Shown in pieces: positions 45,126 to 56,574 of a stretch of DNA of 64,000 nt (positions are counted from its first letter, which is position 1; the number at the start of each line of letters is the position of its first letter). A program made the position numbers and the translations under genes. The stretch lies in contig CM076948.1 in assembly GCA_039566865.1 (NCBI GenBank), positions 15,077,001 through 15,141,000 on the forward strand. Reading direction: 5' to 3'. The notes beneath the pieces are model-generated. The model did no database searches. It saw only the letters and a list, made by a program, of their open reading frames with translations, and had not been told where the DNA came from. This DNA is from Aurelia coerulea (taxonomy: Eukaryota > Cnidaria > Scyphozoa > Semaeostomeae > Ulmaridae).

Positions 45126-45780
45126 ATGTATTTTGTACAATATAAGTTTAATGAAATTTATTTTGTAAGAAACATGTATTTAAGTATTGTTGAGCCTCAT
45201 TTGAGCTATTGTTGCTCAGTGTGGGGATTCTGTGGCAATACCAAGCTGAATACCTTGCAAAAATTGCTGAACAGAGCTGCAAGAATTGTCACGAGCAGCC
45301 CTTTGGATTCATCGGCTGCTCCTTTGTTGCAAAGATTAGGATGGCTTTCAGTTGACAGGCTAGTCAACAGAGAAACATCTACCATGGCATATAAGTCCCT
45401 AAATGGACTTGCACCCGACAGCCTTTGTCAGATTTTCTCCCGATTATCTGATGTTCACAATCGGGTGTTACGCAACACTAAGTTGGATCTAGCCATACCT
45501 GGAATGAGAACAGCTTATGGCCAAAAGTCATTTGCTTTCCGCGAAGCTGATACATGAAACAAACTCTATTCTGATATTAAAATGGCCCCTTCCATCCAGT
45601 CATTTAAAACCAAGCTCAAAAGCTCATAATTGATTAGATTCAAGGAAAGCTGGTTTTACATTTTTATTTTCTATTTAAGTTTTTGATGAATATATATATG
45701 GTACATTTGTAGGTTTAGTTGAATATTGTAATTAGGTTAGTTTTGATTGTAATTAGGTTAGCTTTATTTTAGTTGCAGAG
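45126..45780 (+). pseudogene. LINE C-terminal fragment (LINE-4)
   Basis: NMYLSIVEPHLSYCCSVWGF, KLLNRAARIVTSSPLDSSAA and MRTAYGQKSFAFREADT are the thumb and C-terminal segment of a CR1/L2-like polymerase. An in-frame TGA at about 45,555 replaces the expected Trp (T-W-NKLYSDIK), and the frame then runs to a TAA at 45,627-45,629. The 3' tail contains a tandem TGTAATTAGGTTAG pair at about 45,728-45,762, as LINE tails often do. All upstream domains are missing. Confidence 0.82.
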
Positions 45781-45809
45781 TACATTGTAAAACATTGTAT
45801 CACCATCAA

Positions 45810-47478
45810 AGAAGAAATGAACCTTGAACACCTCCCGCCGAATGCAGACAAACTCTATATTCAACACCCAAGAACGTCTGTTTTCTACATGCTTGCAAAA
45901 ATCCACAAACCAAACAACCCTGGACGTCCCATGGTATCAGCCGTCTCTTGCTCAACAGCCCAAATTGCATCCTACCTTGACAGCATTTTCACACCTATCA
46001 ATCAACAACTACCTACCTTTATCAAAGATACATCACATGCTCTCCGGCTGTTCAAAGAATTTAAATCTAATGGCCCTAATCGATATTTGTTCACTATGGA
46101 CGTTAAGTCACTATATACCTGCATTCCTCATGCTGAGGGATTAAAGGCGCTCAAATTCTTTCTTGAGCAACGCCCTAAACAACATCCACCAGCCAACACT
46201 CTTCTTCGCCTAGCCGAGCTTGTCTTAACTAGCAATGCATTCTCATTCAATGGCAGTTTTCATCTAAAAACCTCTGGGATTGCAATGGGAAGTAAACTAG
46301 GACCCAGCTATGCTTGCCTTTTGTGGGACATCAGGAGCATCTCATCTGTAATTCATATAATGGCCCAATACCATGCCTTATCAAAAGATATATGGATGAT
46401 ATTATTGGTGCAACTTCACTGCCGCTTGCAGCCCTACAGGAGTTCATCGAATTTACAAACAACTTCCACCCAGCTCTTCAATTCACACACAACATCAATG
46501 AACAAAGCCTGCCCTTTCTCGACATCCTACTGAAGAATGAAAACGATACCATTGTAACTTCTATATATTACAAAGACACAGATGCACACATCTTTCTCAA
46601 TTACAAATCATCTCACCCTAGCAAATGCAAAGATTCTATTCCCTACTCACGATTACGCCGTCTCCGCCGTATCTGCTCTCATGATGATGATTTTCAAAAT
46701 AAAGCAACAGAAATGACATCCTTCTTCCATCAAAATGATTATCCAGAGACCATCACAACTTCAGCCCTCAATAAAGTCAACAACCTCTCACAAGACGATG
46801 CCTTGCTGCCAGTTGACAGGAAACAGACCAACAACCGAATTCCATTCACCATCACCTACCATCCACTGAACAACCGGATCAAGAAAATCATTTACAACAA
46901 CCACCACATCTTAAAGGAAAATCTACAGACAAAAGAAATATTCTATGCCCCACCACTGATGGCCTTCAGAAGAGACAAAAACATCAGGGATTGTCTTTTC
47001 TTGCACCAACCTTCAATCTTTAGATTCCCCTGGCACATTTCCTTGTAATCATCACCTCTGTCAAACGTGTACTCATATCAACCCAGTAACTGCAATCAAC
47101 AACCGAAACAGATCCTTTACTATCAAATCTAAATTTACCTGTTGATCTTCAAGCATCATCTACTGTATCTCCTGCAACAAATGTAACATCATATATATCG
47201 GCGAAACTTCCCGACAACTTAACAACAGATTCGGCGAACACACGAGAAATGTCAAACACAAAATTCACCATAATGATCAACATGAAAATGACCCTGACAG
47301 CAATATATCAAAGCATTTCAATTTGCCAAACCATTCAACTGAAGACATGTCAATTCTTGGTCTTCTTTTTGCCCCTACAGGCAGCGCTAAACGAAAAACA
47401 TTGGAAAAGCGTATCATCTTCAAACTCGCCACTCTTTATCCTGCTGGACTTAACAAACAATTTACTTATTTACAGTAA
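45810..47478 (+). pseudogene. Penelope-like element: reverse transcriptase plus GIY-YIG endonuclease, degenerate
   Basis: The reverse transcriptase runs VFYMLAKIHKPNNPGRP (N-terminal), LFTMDVKSLYTCIP (motif A), TSGIAMGSKLGPSYACL (motif B), then, after a one-base deletion in the T-run near 46,320, KRYMDDIIG (motif C) and SLPFLDILLKNEND. A second frameshift near 47,030 leads to FPCNHHLCQTCTHI (Cys/His cluster), then a TGA at 47,143-47,145. The nuclease follows: IIYCISCNKCNIIYIGETSR, RFGEHTRN and LEKRIIFKLATLYPAGLNKQ, ending at 47,478. The 5' end is truncated. Its GIY-YIG keeps the YIG glycine, unlike the copy at 16.4 kb. Confidence 0.9.
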
Positions 47479-48316
47479 CATTATCATAGCATTTCATAGC
47501 ACTTCCTTTTGACCATTGCCCAAGGTGTTTTTTTTCAATTATTATTTATAGATTTTGTTTTGTTTTGTTTTGGTTTTTTTTACCCTGCTTATACTAGAGT
47601 AGCGTTGCCCTGGTCTGTCCACTAATGGATTCCGGGTTGTGCAACCGCCTTGCATAATACTTTGAAATCAAAGGGAGCTTGAGCCTAGCTTTTCCAAAAA
47701 GCGTGCGAAAGTTGTTTGCTGATGTCATCTCTTTGATATTTTTTCGATTTCGCTGCTTTGCGTTGCTCAGAAGAGCTACAATAAAGTTTTGAAGTTGACC
47801 TACCTTCAGCGAAGGTGTCAGTACAATTCACTTTCCCCTTGATGTTTCTACATACCCTGTCCATTTTGTGTCGCTTCTCGATATATCTTACACTTAAAAT
47901 AGAATTTGCTTCAGTACAGTTTCCTCCAACTCTTCTTGTTTCATATCAAAAGAAATCTCAAGAATCGCACACAAATTGTGAGACCTACGGCTCATTTTGG
48001 AAGAGCACTGTAACTGACATAATGGCGCCCTGGTGTGTCCACACCCCGTCCACACCGTGAAACCCTGTAGTTATGTAGGCTGTTGTTACATAATGTGCTT
48101 TAGAGGTGAATGACGTCAAGGATAAGAGAGTTAAATGCGGGATTGAAATCAACAATATTTTGAAATCATTTTCAATAAAATTAGAATTCGTTTTGTAACT
48201 TTCAGGTCTTCTGGGAAATGAAATAATACTGTTGTGAACTGGTGAATGGCTTGAAAAGTTTTTGATGTGCTAAAACAATCCATTCTGCCACGGTCGGTCT
48301 GGGGTGGTACGGCCTA
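47479..48316. other. Unassigned sequence
   Basis: No frame or paired ends that I can support. Two GCCCTGGTSTGTCCAC strings (about 47,606 and 48,027) are direct, not inverted, and may mark a small repeat. Confidence 0.35.
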
Positions 48317-49678
48317 TAGACCAGGCGACAAAGGGGGGTATCGTCAAAGTTGGAGGAACTTTGCCAGACAAGATGGATTTGGTCAATTTTGGGGCGCTGA
48401 TTCCGAATATGGTTGTTATACCAAAGGGTGTGGCGGCGTTTAGCCTCTATTTCAGTTTTAAACCTCATTTTCGACGAAAATCGTAAAACCTCTTTTTTAG
48501 CTAAATTATGTATGTATGATGGTTAAAGTTGATGTTACTAAAGCAAATGAGGAGTGCTGAGTTCAAATTAATCAATTTCAGACACAAAAGGCAGACTTTT
48601 GCTTCACATTCATTTCAAGCCTCACTTTGAAGTTAGGCCAAATGATGTATAAAGAGTGTATACAACACGAAATCTCACTCATTTGCATTCGATTGATACT
48701 TTCACTGTCAACTATCCTCTACATGAGGCAACACCAAACCACTTCTTGGTGTAAGTCAATAAACTTATTAATTTACAACAATCTTCTGCAAAAGTATGTA
48801 AAACATTAAAAACGATACTTACAACAGTAACAAACTAAGCAAAATTTCAGGGGATATTTCTGTATTTATAAGTCAAAATTTTCCAGTTGTAGGTTTGAGT
48901 CTACGTCTATGTCGTGTTGAATTAAGATATCCTTTATATCTGCCAGGTAAGGCTCCGTTTTCCAATCTGGCTCTAAATTTCCTGAAAACCCATAGAAATT
49001 CAGGCATTCAAGGTTGACCGTTGATGACTAATCCATTTTGCAAAAAAACAACCAAATTGGCTCTCTTTATTTGGGTTTCTAAAGTGCGATCACAAGACGG
49101 TACCACTTAGATATCTGCAAGTCAGCTCTCTCTTCGAAACCTCTTCCAAATTAGCCATCTTTTTGCTTGATAAACATTATTTACCCTTCCTTTTCAAGGC
49201 ACAATGTATTATTTCGCGTATTCTTTCGATAATTCTTTGGTATAATCATAAAAAACGGAGACAAGTTCGTTGATCACACATTTCATTTCGTTTTTAATTA
49301 TGTATTCAGGATTGTACGTTCGGTTATAAACGACTGCTAAGTTCCCTGCTCAAAAACCTATACTATGTACAATATGTCTGTGAAAGAGGGTGTTGAAAAG
49401 AACCTACTTTAAGTCGCGATTCTTTTGAAAATGATCATATTTGAATTAATTTAACACATCATATAAAAGCACGATTCATTTTCGTGGCTACGGGGTATGC
49501 ACAGCCCTTTGCTCCCGGGGTATCGTTTCAGCAGCATTGCATGGTAATTTTTTAAGTATCGTAATTTTTAAATGTATTGTAGCTTTTTATTGGAATATGA
49601 AAAAGATAATCTTCTCTACGATGATATCTATCTTGGGAACATTGAATTATTGCCGATTATTGCTCATTAAATTGTTTT

Positions 49679-50375
49679 AACCCATGCGGCTCCGGAGAAC
49701 GATTCTAAAGAGACAATTCAGTGGCGGTCTAGGGGTCGTATCTGAAATAACGTAACATTTGTTTCATAAGACATACCGGTAAGTACTATAACGTCTTGTT
49801 GCGAGTAGTTAGTTGTCATTCTCCTCCACCGCAGTGCGAGGTAGTATTTCTCCTCTGCCGCAGCAAGAGGTAGTAGTAGTAATTCTCCTCCACGGCAGTG
49901 AGGTAGTAAATGGTAAATCTCCTCCGCCGCAGCGATAGGTAGTAGTGGTAATTCTCCTCCACCGCAGTGCGAGGTAGTATTTCTCCTCTGCCGCAGCAAG
50001 AGGTAGTAGTAGTAATTCTCCTCCACGGCAGTGAGGTAGTAAATGGTAAATCTCCTCCGCCGCAGCGATAGGTAGTAGTGGTAATTCTCCTCCACGGCAG
50101 TGAGGTAGTAAATCTCCTCCGCCGCAGCGATAGGTAGTAGTCGTAATTCTCCTCCACGGCAGTGAGGTAGTATTTCTCCTCCGCAGTCGGCGAGAGGTAG
50201 TAGCAGTATTTTTTGTGGTACTTGTAGTAGTTGTCTTAAAACTACAATAAACTACCTAGATCAATAACTAAAACAACTGGTTAATATGGGGAGGCTAGTT
50301 AAGGGGGGCCTGTTAAATCCCTGTATCTTAAGGTGCAAACAAGTATAGTTAACCTGGCCACCTATTGTGTGGCCC
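49679..50375. repeat. Minisatellite-bearing block, copy 1 of a direct duplication
   Basis: Begins AACCCATGCGGCTCCGGAGA, runs through a GGTAGTA/TCTCCTCC(A/G)CGGCAG minisatellite with nested 35-40 bp and about 130-bp periods, and ends GTGTGGCCCAAACC. Repeated about 945 bp downstream. Antisense frames of 113-137 codons rich in E, Y, L and R are products of the minisatellite. Confidence 0.9.
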
Positions 50376-50456
50376 AAACCAAAACAAAAAAGGGGGGACA
50401 GATACGACCCAGAGAAACTTCCTAAGCATCCTAAGAAAAGGGGAAGGGTGGGTGGG

Positions 50457-50621
50457 AAATTCAGGAACGAATGGCCTCAGAAAACCGTTGCATGTGCTCT
50501 CAACCATGGTGCATGTTGGGAAGGGAGACGACAAAACGCGGGAAATGGCCTACGCAGAGGGGTGAGGTCATTACACCTCCGCCTGTGTGTTAAAAAACAT
50601 TTATGGGGCATAAATGTGCTA
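50457..50621. repeat. 165-bp segment repeated exactly at 57,417-57,581
   Basis: All 165 bases (starting AAATTCAGGAACGAATGGCC, ending GGGGCATAAATGTGCTA) are identical in the copy exactly 6,960 bp downstream, same orientation. It fills the gap between the two minisatellite blocks. No inverted ends are evident within it. Confidence 0.93.
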
Positions 50622-50623
50622 TT

Positions 50624-51306
50624 AACCCATGCGGCTCCGGAGAACGATTCTAAAGAGACAATTCAGTGGCGGTCTAGGGGTCGCATCTGAAATAACGTAA
50701 CATTTGTTTCATAAGACATACCGGTAAGTACTATAACGTCTTGTTGCGAGTAGTTAGTTGTCATTCTCCTCCACCGCAGTGCGAGGTAGTATTTCTCCTC
50801 TGCCGCAGCAAGAGGTAGTAGTAGTAATTCTCCTCCACGGCAGTGAGGTAGTAAATGGTAAATCTCCTCCGCCGCAGCGATAGGTAGTAGTGGTAATTCT
50901 CCTCCACCGCAGTGCGAGGTAGTATTTCTCCTCTGCCGCAGCAAGAGGTAGTAGTAGTAATTCTCCTCCACGGCAGTGAGGTAGTAAATGGTAAATCTCC
51001 TCCGCCGCAGCGATAGGTAGTAGTGGTAATTCTCCTCCACGGCAGTGAGGTAGTAAATCTCCTCCGCCGCAGCCATAGGTAGTAGTCGTGAGGTAGTATT
51101 TCTCCTCCGCAGTCGGCGAGAGGTAGTAGCAGTATTTTTTGTGGTACTTGTAGTAGTTGTCTTAAAACTACAATAAACTACCTAGATCAATAACTAAAAC
51201 AACTGGTTAATATGGGGAGGCTAGTTAAGGGGGGCCTGTTAAATCCCTGTATCTTAAGGTGCAAACAAGTATAGTTAACCTGGCCACCTATTGTGTGGCC
51301 CAAACC
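50624..51306. repeat. Minisatellite-bearing block, copy 2
   Basis: Almost identical to the first copy, with a short deletion near 51,085 and scattered substitutions. Both copies end at the same GTGTGGCCCAAACC, after which the sequences diverge. Confidence 0.9.
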
Positions 51307-54158
51307 GCCAAAGTACAGCCAAATTTGTGCACCCTCTAGACCCTACCACTGTAATTGACCATATTTGTGTTGCTAATTCCCATGAGGTCCCTTAGTATGG
51401 GGACCATCCCATGGATGCTGGAACTGGTGTCTTTGCTAGGAAGTTAGGAACTTGATATAATATATTACTAGGTGCTCTAATATACCCCTCAAAGCAGACA
51501 GTGGACCAATGCCAAAGGAATTTTATCGGCCAGAAAGGGATGTGCGCTCCTGTCGTATCTGCGCCAATTTTGAAGCTAGATGGTATGTTTTTTTTGATGG
51601 AATTTTTTCCATTAGCCTGATTACTAATAAGTCCATCATGTATATAGTATGTCCTTGTACAGTCCCTTTGCCTTGTTGAATTCTGTTGTTGTATGACATT
51701 CTGACGCAGCCAGTTGCCGGTGTTCCTCATTTGAACTACTGTATGTGTGCATGCTGCAACTCTGGAGACCTGTTGAAAGGAGAGAAAGAGCGAGCATATG
51801 CCATTCTAAAGATAATTCTGGCCTTAAACAAGCAACCTTACTTGCCATCAGCAAGAAATTGGATGAGAGTGGGACAATATGGGTGTATTGACAAGCTTTG
51901 ACTGCAGCATGGGTAAGGCTGATATAGCTGGTTTGTTCTATGTGATCCTAATTTTGTTATGTTGTATTTTTGTGACATTTCGTTGTGAGCATTTTCCCGT
52001 AATAAGTCAACATTTGTGTTGCCTGCAAGGCTTTACATAGAGTAGGTTGACTGTTTGGCCTGCAATGAAAAAACTCATAGAGATACATAAAGAAAGGGTG
52101 GTGACAGGTGAGCATTGAACCACACAAAGTATTATTAATTATCATTCATTTATTTGTTTTTGTTTTACGGCACTTTTTAACCAACACTACTTCGGTATGT
52201 TTGTATGGTTGTTTGTTTGCTTGTTGTTGTTGTCAAGAATTGTTTGGGATGAAGTTGTGAGCCTACCTGACCTGCAAGAAAAACAAAGGCGTAAGGGGAA
52301 GGGGCAATGCATGATGGCAAGTCTTTGGAATTGTATTTTTGTTTTTGTTTTATGTTTTTGTTTTCTTTTGTATTGTTGCTTCTCTTCACTACTCTTCTGT
52401 CTACCTGGATCACTACTGATGAATTCCTTTGATGCACAGGATGAATTCCTTTTGTCTGAGCCTGCTGAATCTGCAGATAACGAGAGAAAGAGGGAGAACA
52501 AGGAGGGTGGTGGGACTGCTCAAGTAGGGGATGGGGTGTAATACAAATTTCGTGAATATTGGAGCATCCTTTGTGTTTTTTTCATAACGAGGTGAAACTT
52601 TTGTAATCTCCTGCCCTGCAATGTCTTGATTTGTTTATTTTATATATTTTCCTGTGTGTATCTCTGTTTGTGTAGCCCAACCATTTGAACTATTCTGAAA
52701 CTTCCAGCAAGGAAAACAAAAGGAAGGATGAGGTAGGTGAAAGGGAGGGCAAATGGCTTGAAGCTTATTATTAGTTACTTTCGTTGGTCCTCTTCGGCAC
52801 CTTCAGTAAGATAGATGTTTTACAAGCACTCATACTTGTAAGCGTTTTTGTGGATATTGTATCATCTTCTTATATTAGACTAGCAAGTAAGCGCAGCTGA
52901 GAATATTCCTGAAATGAAAAAGCGGGAAAAAAAAGGGGGGGTGGGGACGGGTTGGATTGGACATGTTGTCAATCAAAGATATGTTGTTATTACTGTTTCA
53001 CCTAGCACGCTTCATGTGATTGTCCCAGAGTGAATCAAATCAAGGTTATGAAAGTGACTACAATGGCAAGACGAAGCCCAGGGAATAAGGGTGGGAAACT
53101 GAAAATAGGGAAAGTTTGTTGTAACCTTGTAATTGTGCTAGAAGATTATATGGAGTCCTAGTTGACGAGATTATGAGACCGCCTGTGTAGGGCTCTTGTG
53201 CAGCTGCGGAACTGATATTGTGTCACAGATTGACAAGTAAGCTGTTGAGAATATTGCTCTACAATAACTAAAACATGAGAAATTTGAAATTCCTGGGTTG
53301 TCACCTCATATAGACTTCTGTATTATAGTTGTTCTAACATTATTCCTGTATTAATCAACCACCAAGAGCTGATGGCTGTGTTGCTGACAAACAAACCCAG
53401 GGCAAAGAGTCTGTTCGTTAATACTATACTGGTTAAGTGAATGTAACATGGTCATAAACCCCTGAGGAAAAAATTAAAAACAGTGTATATATAGGCAAAT
53501 ACCAAAAAAACAGTGTATATATAGAATGTATTATATAACAGTGTATATAACAGTGTATGTTTATAAAAAACAGTGTATATATAGGCAAATACCCATATAG
53601 TCTTTCTTCTTTTGTTATACAATGTCGCTTGAACAATACATAATTGTTAAAGGTGTCATGCCAGTAAACAGACAATTGTCACTCGTGAACGCGTGGCCAT
53701 ACTTTGTGATTGGTATAGACAACACTCTGCAAATTGTTAAGCTGCAACGTAGATGAAAATTTCCTGAGATGGCTCTCTATAGCAGCTCCTACTGTAACTT
53801 AGGAAATTACACAATTATTCAGATTGCACGGGTTATGAGAGCTGACTGAATTCCACATCTAAGACTTGGTGAAATTTATGGTGGTTTAACTATTCCTGAT
53901 AACAAAAAAAAAAGGTTGAACCATCTTTAGATAATTGATCTGCTGGAAGAGGAGAAAACTTAGGCCCTTATTAACTGTATCTGAAGTTAGTTCATTGTAA
54001 AGACAATAACTTTATTAACAAAGATTCAATGCATTACCTTTCTGTATTCAAATTTGTTTTGTTCCTCTTATTTGATATTCCCACTTTTTCAATGAATTGC
54101 CCTGGATAATTCCATCACGCAACTGATAAATATTTGCTCTTGAGGAAGTTGCCAAGTG
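51307..54158. other. Unassigned 2.9 kb inside the large element
   Basis: Scattered short frames only (for example 51,686-51,901 and 52,197-52,541), with low-complexity Glu/Lys/Arg-rich ends and G-rich tracts. Some edges look splice-like (AAGGATGAG followed by GTAGGTG at about 52,733), so small exons are conceivable, but I cannot assemble a gene. A 20-25 bp CAGTGTATATATA-type repeat cluster lies at about 53,480-53,590. Confidence 0.3.
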
Positions 54159-54168
54159 GTTAACCATT

Positions 54169-56564
54169 GGCTATCTGTAAAAGGGGGAACGGGGAACCGG
54201 GGAACGGGGAACGGGGAATCGGGGAATCATCGGGGAATCGGGGAATCTGTAAAAGGGGGAACATGGAAACTACACATTCCACAATTTTCTATATATTTTT
54301 TTATGAAACTGCGGCCAACACTGTATACCACAATGGAAAATTTTTTCATTTCCTTTCATGGGCGAGCAAAAACAAATCCAACAAAACAGATTTCATTCGA
54401 AATCTGTAAAAGGGGGAATATGAAAACCAAACGTGGAAATTGGAAGTACAACGCATCATATTGAAGATCATTGCACGCAAATATCGAATCTGGCATTGGA
54501 AAGTTGATATTTCGTATCTAAACGAAAATAACACAGCTTTTCAAAATCTGTAAAAGGGGGAATCTGTAAAAGGGGGAACTTCAGAACTACTAACTATAGA
54601 AGCATAATTTTGATACAAACATGATGCTGATGACTTGGTCTTACCAATGGACGCAGCAGAATTTTTAAGAAATTACCTAGGAAAGTATAAAATCGACATC
54701 AAATGCCAAATAACTGCTTTACGGCAAGTCTTTGATGCAATGATGCAATTTGTAGAACAACTGCGTGAGTTCGTGTCGAATTCCATGCAATTTCTGGTCT
54801 AGACTATTTCAAATAGAGGTCAAACACTTTCAAAAGAAGCTAAAATGGGGAATTTTGTGAGTCACGTAATTCATGGCATCCCTCCAAGTCAAGGGGTTGC
54901 TTGCAAGATTTCACTTCAGTGATCTGACGGTGAAATCATGGGTGGCAAGACGCCACAGATATTCTTAATTGCCGCAGTTCAGTTCCTTTCGCGGAGGAAA
55001 ATATCCTTTACCACTACGGACGAGCTAGCGTAATATCTCCTCCACAGAAATGTATTTTCCTCTGTGGTGTCATATATGCTATGCTGAAACATACTGCGAT
55101 GTTTGACAACTAATGATGAAATCATGGGTTGTAGGATAAATCTAGGTTCCCGTGAATGAACTAAATCCGTTTCAAATAGATAATATAAATCACCCTTGTA
55201 TCCTCCTTGTGTTTATCCTTCTCATTACCTTCTGGGGCAGTAAATAAGCTTCTTTCAGGTCTAATACTGCGACATTCACCTTGGCTAGGCTAGGCCCACC
55301 TTGTTGTTGAGAATGAGCGCGAAAGCATCGAGTTTCAAAATATCCTTCTTAGCTACAATGCCACGCAGGGACAGAAAATGTGAAGGAGAGGTGAACGAGT
55401 GCGTTCTCAACAACGAGGTGGGCCTAGCCTAGCCGGGGCCTAGCCAAGGTGAATGTCACAGTATTAGACCTGAAAGAAGCTTATTTGCTGCCCCAGAAGG
55501 GGGAGAAGGATAAACACAAGGAGGATACAAGGGCGATTTATATTATCTATTTGAAACCAATTTAGTTCATTCACGGGAACCTAAATTTATCCTACAACCC
55601 TGCCTACAACCCATGATTTCACCATTAGTTGTCAAACATCGCAGTATGTTTCAGCATAGCATATATGACACCACAATGGAAAATACATTTCTGTTGGAGG
55701 AGATATTACGCTAGCTCGTCCGTAGTGGTAAAGGATATTTTCCTCCGCGAAAGGAACTGAACTGCGGCAATCAAGAATATCTGTGGCGTCTTGCCACCCA
55801 TGATTTCACCATCAGATCACTGAAGTGAAATCTTGCAAGCAACCCCCTTGACTTGGAGGGATGCCATGAATTACGTGACTCACAAAATTCCCCATTTTAG
55901 CTTCTTTTGAAAGTGTTTGACCTCTATTTGAAATAGTCTAGACCAGACATTGCATGGAATTCGACACGAACTCACGCAATTGTTCTACAAATTGCATCAA
56001 AGACTTGCCGTAAAGCAGTTATTTGGCATTTGATGTCGATTTTATACTTTCCTGGGTAATTTCTTAAAAATTCTGCTGCGTCCATTGGTAAGACCAAGTC
56101 ATCCGCATCATGTTCGTATCAAAATTATGCTTCTATAGTTAGTAGTTCTGAAGTTCCCCCTTTTACAGATTCCCCCTTTTACAGATTTTGAAAAGCTGTG
56201 TTATTTTCGTTTAGATACGAAATATCAACATTCTAATGCCAGATTCGAGATTTGCGTGCAAAGATCTTCAATATGATGCGTTGTACTTCCAATTTCCACG
56301 TTTGGTTTTCATATTCCCCCTTTTACAGATTTCGAATGAAATCTGTTTTGTTGGATTTATTTTTGCTCGTCCATGAAAGGAAATGAAAAAATTTTCCATT
56401 GTGGTATACAGTGTTGGCCGCAGTTTCATAAAAAAATATATAGAAAATTGTGGAATGTGTAGTTTCCATGTTCCCCCTTTTACAGATTCCCCGATTCCCC
56501 GATTCCCCGATGATTCCCCGATTCCCCGTTCCCCGGTTCCCCGTTCCCCCTTTTACAGATAGCC
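54169..56564. mobile_element. 2.4-kb near-perfect palindromic foldback with 10-bp target duplication
   Basis: The ends GGCTATCTGTAAAAGGGGG and CCCCCTTTTACAGATAGCC mirror exactly. Arms of about 1.15 kb (54,169-55,322 and about 55,405-56,564) pair with few mismatches across an 80-base loop. GTTAACCATT is duplicated exactly at 54,159-54,168 and 56,565-56,574. A 10-bp duplication with long inverted repeats again suggests a Mutator-like mobiliser. Each arm has five ATCTGTAAAAGGGGGAA boxes. It carries no transposase and no convincing gene. Confidence 0.92.
54183..54264 (+). other. G-quadruplex-prone tract in the left arm
   Basis: Eight or more runs of four to five G separated by 3-7 bases (GGGGAACCGGGGAACGGGGA and onward). 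The mirror tract on the C-rich strand is at about 56,472-56,550, so the two arms could form either a hairpin or G-quadruplex/i-motif structures. Confidence 0.75.
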
Positions 56565-56574
56565 GTTAACCATT

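Noticed and set aside
49718..51076. Antisense frames of 113-137 codons rich in Glu, Tyr, Leu and Arg
   Set aside because: They come from the GGTAGTA/TCTCCTCC minisatellite and exist in several frames at once.
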